Positions 1 through 4,609 of a DNA stretch of 8,618 nt are shown here, piece after piece. Each line of letters begins with the position of its first letter. Within the stretch, counting starts at the first letter, position 1. The DNA is from an uncultured Clostridium sp. Its GTDB lineage: Bacteria; Bacillota; Clostridia; Lachnospirales; Lachnospiraceae. The translations under genes and the position numbers were made by a program. Under the pieces are notes generated by a model. The model was not told the origin of the DNA. It worked only from the letters and a program-made list of their open reading frames with translations, and ran no database searches. The stretch is taken from NCBI GenBank assembly GCA_934438135.1, contig CAKSBP010000081.1:1-8618 (forward strand). The letters are read 5' to 3'.

Positions 1-127
1 ATATTAGGTAACATAAAAAATCGCCTCCAAGCCGCAAAAATAATTTACATTTAATCGGCTTCGCCGCAAATTTTTGAGGATTTGTCAAGCTTTTTCGGCA
101 AAAAAAGTGGGGGATTTTAATAGAAAA

Positions 128-166
128 GGAATCTGAAAGCCTTGAATTTATTGGCTTAGAGATTCC
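128..166 (+). promoter_or_regulatory. Hairpin in the tnpA leader
   Basis: GGAATCT (128-134) pairs perfectly with AGATTCC (160-166), and AAGCC (137-141) pairs with GGCTT (153-157). The two helices are separated by GA facing AG, a tandem G-A mismatch that stacks well in RNA. The loop is 11 nt. The structure ends 19 nt before the tnpA ribosome binding site. Leader hairpins in insertion sequences often reduce expression from outside transcripts; that role here is inference. Confidence 0.5.
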
Positions 167-185
167 GAGAGATTATCAAAACCAT

Positions 186-192
186 AGGAGGT
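186..192 (+). promoter_or_regulatory. Ribosome binding site of tnpA
   Basis: AGGAGGT is a full anti-16S match, 7 nt before the ATG at 200, and fixes the tnpA start. Confidence 0.85.
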
Positions 193-199
193 AATATTA

Positions 200-529
200 A
201 TGGACAAAAGAAAGTTTACAACAAAACAAGAGAGAAAACAGTATGTTCAAAACTTTCTCACCAGTGGAAAGACTCAGCTTTCCTGGTGTGAGGGAAACAA
301 CATAAAACTCTCGACCCTTGGAAGATGGCTGCATGATTACCATGCAAACCCAAAAGAAGTAAAATTCATTCCTCTGGCTCCAAAGCCAAGCACCAGCCAT
401 CCAATCCCTGCAAATGAAATCCTGAGCGAAATCGGTGTCTGCAGACTACATGTTCCAGAAGCTCTCTGCATCCAGTTCATGCAAGAGGCGATAAAGGCGG
501 TGAATGAATCCGATGTTTCAGTACAATGA
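200..529 (+). CDS. tnpA: IS66 family accessory protein TnpA
   Basis: A 109-residue protein matching the small first ORF of IS66-family elements, which is a helix-turn-helix type accessory protein needed with TnpB and TnpC for transposition; its exact biochemical role is not settled. The N-terminal half is basic and carries the putative DNA-binding helices (roughly residues 8-50, with the LSTLGRWLHDY segment as recognition helix). A proline-rich linker follows at about 60-72. The start is set by a perfect AGGAGGT at 7 nt spacing. The 3' end overlaps tnpB by 26 bp in a different frame, as is usual in IS66 and suggesting coupled translation. No frame damage is visible, unlike tnpC downstream. 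Confidence 0.85.
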   Translation: MDKRKFTTKQERKQYVQNFLTSGKTQLSWCEGNNIKLSTLGRWLHDYHANPKEVKFIPLAPKPSTSHPIPANEILSEIGVCRLHVPEALCIQFMQEAIKAVNESDVSVQ

Positions 530-863
530 CTATAAGATTTATCTTGCCTGTGGCAAAACCGATATGAGAAAAAGCATTAACGGTCTCTGTGAAATCGTCC
601 AGCATAACTTCCAGTTAGACCCAAGGGAAAAAGCCATGTTTGCGTTCTGCAACCAACGGAGAAACCGCATCAAACTTTTAGTTTGGGAAGACAACGGATT
701 CTGGGTACATTTCAAACGGCTGGAAAAAGGCAGCATCGACTGGCCAGAGCCTTCTGATGAAGAGGTAACCATGAACGTTACATTAGAAGATTTTGCAAAC
801 CTTATCCCTGCTCCAGGCATACGCCAGAAAATAAAACGGTGTGAAGTCTGGAAAAGTTCATGA
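504..863 (+). CDS. tnpB: IS66 family accessory protein TnpB (Orf2)
   Basis: A 119-residue protein with the hallmarks of the IS66 TnpB/Orf2 family (PF05717). These are the GKTDMRKSINGL motif near residues 17-28, the NQRRNRIKLLVWEDNGFWV core at about 50-68, the FKRLEKG motif that follows, and a WP pair near residue 80. Length is normal for the family (about 115-120). It is required for transposition but has no assigned enzymatic activity. The start is ATG 504, with AAAGG about 6 nt upstream inside the end of tnpA; ATG 513 is a possible alternative. Translation is probably coupled to tnpA through the overlap. The reading frame is complete. Confidence 0.88.
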   Translation: MNPMFQYNDYKIYLACGKTDMRKSINGLCEIVQHNFQLDPREKAMFAFCNQRRNRIKLLVWEDNGFWVHFKRLEKGSIDWPEPSDEEVTMNVTLEDFANLIPAPGIRQKIKRCEVWKSS

Positions 864-940
864 TTTCACTGGATTTTCTATTCCGAAAATGGTAAAATGG
901 ATACCTATTTTAAGCGGAAAAGGGCGATTTTAAGGTGAAC

Positions 941-2057
941 ATGATACAGAAACAGCAGGCAGAAATGGAAGCATTAAAATCCCAGTTAAAGAAAAAGGAG
1001 GATGAGAGCGCATCCTTAAAGAAACAAAACGAGTGGTATATAGAACAGCTGAAACTACGTCAAAAAGAGAAGTTTGGTGTTTCCTCTGAAAAAGCAGATG
1101 ACTCTTTTTGGCTTTTTTAATGAAGCTGAGATTTTAAGGAAGCCGATTACAACAGAACCGGCTGAAGAAATTCTGATTCCCGCCCACACCAAAAGAAAGG
1201 CAAAACGTGGCTCAAAACTGGATGCACTTCCAGTGGAAACCATTTATTATGAAATTCCTGAATCTGATAGAATCTGTGGTTCTGTATTAACAGAAATGAA
1301 AAAGGAAATCCGCAGGGAACGGAAGATTGTTCCTGCAAAAGTGAGCATCTTGGAACATGTTACTTTTATTTACAGCCGCCGAAACTGTGATAAGAATGGT
1401 ATCTCCAAGCATGATGGCATACATACTGAACCAGAAGTATACCAACGCAATGCCCCTCCTCTACCGCCAGGAACAGGACTTTAATAGGTATGGCATAAAC
1501 ATAAGTCGCCAGAACCTGTCCAACTGGATCATCAAGGTCTCAGAGCTACTAAAGCCACTTATACTGGAAATGAAAAAAGAACTGCTGAGAAATGAAATGC
1601 TCCATGCGGATGAAACTACTCTTGAAGTGCTTCATGAATCAGGAAGAAACAGCACCTCCAAGTCTTATATGTGGGTATACCGAACTTCTGCTTGCACGGA
1701 CCGTCCAGTAATCCTCTATGACTATCAGGAGGGACGAAGTGGTGCACATGCCAAGGCATTTCTAAAGGAATGGAAAGGCAGGTATTTTCACTGCGACGGA
1801 TACGCTGGATACAAGCAGCTGAAAAATATCACGCTGTGTGGCTGTTTGCGAATACCCCGAACGGGGCATCGGCATCATCCTTAATCTACAGCGTAATTCA
1901 GACTGCAATCGCAAATGACTTGAAACCGCTGTTTTATCTGGAGTATGTATTTGAGCAGATACAGCTGGAAAAGGACTTACAGACAGAAGACCTGTTGCCG
2001 TGGTCAGATAAAATACCAGAATGCTGTAAAAATCAAAAGCCATCATCCAGCCAGTGA
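941..2057 (+). pseudogene. tnpC: IS66 transposase TnpC, multiply frameshifted and internally deleted
   Basis: Remains of the IS66 DDE transposase in three frames. Segment 1 (from ATG 941, SD AAGG 5 nt upstream) gives a coiled-coil N-terminus ending in EKFGVSSEKADD, then shifts +1 near 1100 in a T-rich stretch. Segment 2 runs to about 1395 (residues LFGFFNEAE onward). Its expected CxxCG zinc-binding motif is reduced to ICGS (about 1273), as if three codons were deleted. It then jumps frame between DKNG and VSPSMMAYI, where family members have extra residues. Segment 3 holds the first two catalytic aspartates, HADET (Asp codon 1609-1611) and HCDGYAGY (Asp codon 1795-1797). It breaks near 1850, and segment 4 resumes at WLFANTPNGAS, skipping the region that normally carries the catalytic Glu. 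The C-terminus with LPWSDKIPE is intact. About 1.1 kb remains, against roughly 1.5 kb in active copies. It is not expected to be functional. Confidence 0.88.
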
Positions 2058-2086
2058 GTTCATTATACTGGGAGTGATGGCTTTTT
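2035..2086. terminator. Strong hairpin after tnpC, bidirectional terminator candidate
   Basis: AAAAGCCATCA (2035-2045) pairs perfectly with TGATGGCTTTT (2075-2085), and further CCAG/CTGG pairing is possible inside. The + strand reads into TTTTT at 2082-2086. The minus strand reads GGCTTTT and then a T-rich GATTTTT. The left arm overlaps the last codons of tnpC, whose TGA is at 2055-2057. It would stop transcription out of the IS66 element and out of the oppositely oriented IS256 remnant. Hairpin certain, function likely. Confidence 0.65.
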
Positions 2087-2571
2087 AAAAGGTGTGCTTG
2101 AGTTGACGGTTACATCCTTGTAAAGGATGGTCAGCTGGTTTAGTACCAGATCCCAGTTTCTATAGCGCATTTTCCATTTCTGCATCATATTCTGTGAAGC
2201 AAGATCAAGATACAGCATCTTTTCTAGAGAAGAATCATTGATAAATACACTCTTTGTTTTCGTAATCTTGCGGAACTGGCGGTTTACACCTTCGATGATA
2301 TTTGTAGTATACATGATTCGTCTGATATTATCGCTAAACTCGAAGAATGGACGTATTACATCCCAGTTGCTGATTGCAAATGGATACTTTCTGCCCCATT
2401 TTTCTTTGACATCTTCTAACTCCTTTAAGGCAGCCTCTTCACTAGGAGCCTATAAATAGCCTTGAAATCAGATGCAAATGACTTTAAATCCTTGTAAGAG
2501 ACATACTTAAAACTGTTCCTCAACATATGAATGATACATCTTTGTACCTAGGCATTGGGATATATCTCTTG
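2063..2571 (-). pseudogene. IS256-family (mutator type) transposase, C-terminal remnant
   Basis: On the minus strand the C-terminal part of an IS256-type transposase can be read in pieces. The first is EIYPNA, then an in-frame TAG (2550-2548), then VQRCIIHMLRNSFKYVSYKD up to about 2452. After a one-base loss the frame resumes at APSEEAALKELEDVKEKWG and continues through the typical YTTNIIEGVNRQFRKITKTK block (from about 2311) to the C-terminus. The N-terminal half, including the first catalytic Asp region, is absent. Homology seems to fade near YKD at about 2108; the open frame runs on to a stop at 2063 through the IS66 hairpin, which is probably chance. No ribosome binding site or complete frame exists, so this is dead DNA. 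Confidence 0.82.
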
Positions 2572-2671
2572 TTATCGGTATCGATATCTCCTTTATTGTT
2601 TTTGTTATACCCCATGATTCAAAGAATCATATCCCGACACTTGACATAGATCCATTTTCATTGCTTATACA

Positions 2672-2950
2672 TTAACAATAATATTTAATTTCATCTTCAC
2701 AGAAATGCTCTTTCCATGCTGCACATATCAAAAAAAACTGTGCTGCTATTACTTCTAGCAGTTCATTCAAATCCTTCTGCGGTATCCGTCCATTATTATT
2801 AGCAACAATACAACCGCCTTTTGAAGTAATCCAGATTTTTGTTGCATTGCTTGTGGGCTTTCCCTTTCCAATATGAACATGAATTGGTTCGCCATTTTCA
2901 TTTGACCAGAAGAATATTTTATAACTTCCAATCTGAAATAAGCTAGGCAA
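2672..2950 (-). CDS. DUF4160 family protein, probable TTG start
   Basis: A 92-residue protein that I place in the DUF4160 family (PF13711). It shows an N-terminal PSLFQIGSYKIFFWSNE strand region, the hallmark IHVHIGKGKP segment with its HxH pair, a KIWI strand, and a helical C-terminal half. Function is unknown; DUF4160 genes often sit in small two-gene units, sometimes with DUF2442, and have been suspected to be toxin-antitoxin-like. I chose TTG 2950 as the start because family members commonly begin just before PS-L-F and because a GGGGGA ribosome binding site lies 7 nt upstream. In-frame ATGs at 2965 and 2995 lie deeper in the upstream gene and lack a comparable site. It overlaps the stop of the upstream gene by 8 bp, so the two are probably translationally coupled. 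Its C-terminus is cysteine-containing and the frame is intact. Confidence 0.7.
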   Translation of the reverse strand: MPSLFQIGSYKIFFWSNENGEPIHVHIGKGKPTSNATKIWITSKGGCIVANNNGRIPQKDLNELLEVIAAQFFLICAAWKEHFCEDEIKYYC

Positions 2951-3215
2951 TCTGAATTCCCCCATTCTCTGCATATTTAAACAATAAGTGCGCATTACTC
3001 TTTAGAAATAATTCAAAATTTTTGATTTCTTCATCGCTATACCCTTCCTTACGAATCCATTGATAGGAAGGCAAGGAGCACCGTGCAATATCGAACCCTT
3101 CTTCTGTTGGTCTTTCAAAGTGGACAATTACTTGTTTCTCATCGCCATCACCAGTAAGAATCTGAGAATGTGTAATTTCTGTTTCATCTCCAAGTTTCAT
3201 ATAGGAATACATCAT
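2943..3215 (-). CDS. Small acidic protein of unknown function, partner of DUF4160 gene
   Basis: A 90-residue acidic protein I cannot assign to a named family. It does not match the DUF2442 pattern, the commonest DUF4160 neighbour. Visible features are an N-terminal MMYSYMKLGDETEITHS segment, a central beta-like stretch VIVHFERPTEEGFDIARCSLP, and a C-terminal helix FELFLKSNAHLLFKYA. The start is ATG 3215 (or 3212). The longer frame back to 3317 would add a hydrophobic, cysteine-rich leader with no ribosome binding site, whereas AAGGATGGTGAT lies just before 3215. ATG 3227 is a second option. Its TAG stop overlaps the TTG start of the DUF4160 gene, so the two proteins are probably made together and may act together. 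It is a real gene judging from the coupling and even codon use; function unknown. Confidence 0.65.
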   Translation of the reverse strand: MMYSYMKLGDETEITHSQILTGDGDEKQVIVHFERPTEEGFDIARCSLPSYQWIRKEGYSDEEIKNFELFLKSNAHLLFKYAENGGIQIA

Positions 3216-3356
3216 TGTAATCACCATCCTTATCTCTATTATAAGCAATAAAGAGCAAAACCACAATATTTCTTTCCATGAACAACATAGAAATTTTTTG
3301 TCTGTATGTAGACACAACTAAAAAGCTAAGAACCATATATTTTTAATCGCAAAGTA

Positions 3357-3385
3357 ATATTATTTTTTACTCTTCGTATAAACAA
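3357..3385 (-). promoter_or_regulatory. Weak promoter candidate for the DUF4160 cassette
   Basis: On the minus strand TTGTTT (3385-3380) and TAATAT (3362-3357) are separated by exactly 17 bp. Both match the sigma-A consensus only partly. It is about 140 nt upstream of the ATG at 3215 and just downstream of the metA terminator, which is where a separate promoter would be needed. The AT-rich context makes a chance match quite possible. Confidence 0.3.
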
Positions 3386-3412
3386 TAAGCTATCTGATTT
3401 GTTTTAGGTCGC

Positions 3413-3446
3413 AAAAAAGGACAACCAAATTTGATTATCCTTTTTT
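3413..3446 (-). terminator. Intrinsic terminator of the metA transcription unit
   Basis: AAAAAAGGA at 3413-3421 and TCCTTTTTT at 3438-3446 form the base of a hairpin. Read as minus-strand RNA, the middle also pairs (two G-U pairs), giving 15 bp around an AATT tetraloop and ending in six U residues. On the + strand the same two positions are C-A mismatches, so the minus direction is the better terminator, consistent with metA lying 181 bp upstream on that strand. It may stop + strand transcripts weakly too. Confidence 0.75.
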
Positions 3447-3494
3447 CAGTACTTAAAATATTCAATTTATACTATCATTTCACTGCCTATTCTT

Positions 3495-3569
3495 GTCTCC
3501 ATTTTAATTGTTATTTTATCTCCATTTCGTCCCCATTTACCTATCAAAGACTACCAAAATCCATCAAAA
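3495..3569. repeat. Two adjacent sets of short phased direct repeats
   Basis: Set 1 is three 11-bp copies of RTCYCCATTTN at 3495-3505, 3518-3528 and 3529-3539, the last two directly tandem. Set 2 is three head-to-tail 10-bp copies of NCYAYCAAAA at 3540-3549, 3550-3559 and 3560-3569. Set 2 begins on the base after set 1 ends. The spacing close to one helical turn suggests protein binding, for example arm-type sites of a tyrosine integrase or a regulator array, but no cognate protein is in the window. Confidence 0.45.
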
Positions 3570-3627
3570 TATATGAATTAAGAATTTATCTTAAAAACTT
3601 CAAATCCCCGATAATCAAGCTGTTTCC

Positions 3628-4542
3628 CTACTCCGCATCCCACTCATACGGAGTTGCCTGATAAACATAATAATTAATCCAATTGGTATACAACGCATTC
3701 GAATGTGCTCTCCACCTCAACAAAGGTTTTAAATTACTATCGTTATCCATATAATAATTCTTCGGAAGCTTAATATCGATTCCTTTTTTCAAATCCCTTT
3801 TATATTCGCCGTCCAAAGTAACACGGTCGTATTCTGGATGACCCATGACAAAAATCTGCTTTCCACCGCTGGCGATTGCCAGAAATACACCTACTTCTTC
3901 TGATTCTGCAAGAATTGTCAGGTCCTTTTGGGCTTCAATATCTTCCGTCTTCACCATAGTATTACGGGAATGTGGTGCGTAGAATACATCATCAAATCCT
4001 CGAACTAATGGACATTTTCTGTGATGGATACGATGTTCAAAAACTCCAAATACTTTTTCCGGAAGGATGTGTTTTGGTATGCCGAAATGGTAATATAAAC
4101 CAGCCTGTGCACCCCAGCAGATATGTAATGTTGAAGTCACGTTAGTCTTGGACCATTCCATAATTTGTTTCAGTTCATCCCAATACTGCACCTCTTCATA
4201 TTCCATCAATTCCACGGGTGCACCGGTGATAATCAGTCCATCGAATTTCTTCCGCTTTACTTCATCATATGTTTCATAAAATTTATCCAAGTGGCTCTGT
4301 GGCGTATTAGTTCCGATGTAAGAAGCCGTAGTTAAAAATGTAACATCCACCTGAAGTGGTGTATTGGAAAGGCAGCGGAGCAACTGAACTTCCGTCTGCT
4401 CTTTTAGAGGCATCAGATTTAGTATTGCAATCTGTAATGGACGGATATCCTGCTTTATCGCACGGTTCTCTTCCATCATGAAAATGTTCTCGTCTTCAAG
4501 AATTTTTTTCGCAGGTAAATTACTCTGCACCTTAATTGGCAT
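3628..4542 (-). CDS. metA: Homoserine O-acyltransferase MetA, predicted acetyl-CoA type
   Basis: A 304-residue cytoplasmic enzyme that acylates the hydroxyl of L-homoserine in the first committed step of methionine synthesis. The family's active-site residues are present at the same numbers as in E. coli MetA: Cys142 in HICWGAQAGLYYHFG (nucleophile), and His235 and Glu237 in MGHPEYDR. Residue 111 is Glu (TGAPVELMEYEEV). In this family Glu111 has been linked to acetyl-CoA use and Gly111 to succinyl-CoA use, so the product is predicted to be O-acetylhomoserine (EC 2.3.1.31). Length is normal. The ATG at 4542 has a modest GAGAG ribosome binding site about 10 nt upstream. It lies 67 bp after ligA on the same strand. 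No SAM riboswitch or T-box fits in that gap, so methionine control, if any, would act further upstream or by protein. Confidence 0.95.
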   Translation of the reverse strand: MPIKVQSNLPAKKILEDENIFMMEENRAIKQDIRPLQIAILNLMPLKEQTEVQLLRCLSNTPLQVDVTFLTTASYIGTNTPQSHLDKFYETYDEVKRKKFDGLIITGAPVELMEYEEVQYWDELKQIMEWSKTNVTSTLHICWGAQAGLYYHFGIPKHILPEKVFGVFEHRIHHRKCPLVRGFDDVFYAPHSRNTMVKTEDIEAQKDLTILAESEEVGVFLAIASGGKQIFVMGHPEYDRVTLDGEYKRDLKKGIDIKLPKNYYMDNDSNLKPLLRWRAHSNALYTNWINYYVYQATPYEWDAE

Positions 4543-4575
4543 ATTTTATCAACTCTCTTTTCTATATAGTAAATA

Positions 4576-4599
4576 GACTGCCGGCTGACGCAGACAGTC
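4576..4599 (-). promoter_or_regulatory. Hairpin between ligA and metA
   Basis: Read on the minus strand, 4599-4590 pairs with 4585-4576 (GACTGTCTGC with GCCGGCAGTC), with one U-G pair and one mismatch and a 4-nt loop. The following bases are TATTTACTATA rather than a U-tract, so it is at best a weak terminator. It could be an mRNA processing or stability element between the two cistrons. Confidence 0.35.
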
Positions 4600-4609
4600 C
4601 GCAATCTAT

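Larger units (their letters stand above)
8..2087 (+). mobile_element. Degenerate IS66-family insertion sequence
   Basis: The gene order tnpA, tnpB, tnpC on one strand, with a tnpA/tnpB overlap, is the standard IS66 arrangement, and all three products are recognisable by sequence. tnpA and tnpB are open, but tnpC is broken in several places, so the copy should not be able to move by itself. The left boundary is a guess: IS66 ends commonly begin GTAA, and a GTAAC lies at 8-12, but I found no inverted copy of the following bases near 2058-2640, so the right terminal repeat appears lost or unrecognisable. The right limit is set at the end of the hairpin after the tnpC stop. An IS256 remnant in the opposite orientation starts immediately beyond. 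Family assignment is firm; boundaries are not. Confidence 0.8.
3216..3627. other. Non-coding region between the two-gene cassette and metA
   Basis: About 410 bp without a credible gene. It holds a weak minus-strand promoter candidate for the small cassette, an intrinsic terminator at 3413-3446 and the tandem repeats at 3495-3569. An ORF on the + strand at 3431-3661 is composed of low-complexity AT-rich DNA, has no ribosome binding site and overlaps the metA 3' end, so it is not called. Confidence 0.6.

Noticed and set aside
1090..1122. Possible programmed frameshift in tnpC at the T-runs
   Set aside because: The shift needed is +1, the bases do not form a usable slippery heptamer for the zero frame, IS66 tnpC is not known for programmed frameshifting, and further lesions downstream make the gene dead anyway.
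2614..2630. ATGATTC/GAATCAT inverted repeat as terminator of the DUF4160 gene
   Set aside because: The 7-bp stem is AT-rich and no U-tract follows on either strand.
2641..2663. TTGACA on the + strand as a promoter
   Set aside because: No good -10 hexamer occurs at 16-18 bp, and any transcript would run antisense into the small cassette.
3299..3314. TGTCT/AGACA inverted repeat as an operator
   Set aside because: The arms are only 5 bp with a 6-bp centre, likely by chance in this AT-rich leader.
3431..3661. 76-codon + strand ORF downstream of metA
   Set aside because: It is AT-rich low-complexity sequence with no ribosome binding site, starts inside the terminator hairpin, and ends inside metA.
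4543..4609. SAM riboswitch or T-box upstream of metA
   Set aside because: The gap is only 67 bp and contains neither the conserved helices of a SAM-box nor a T-box sequence.
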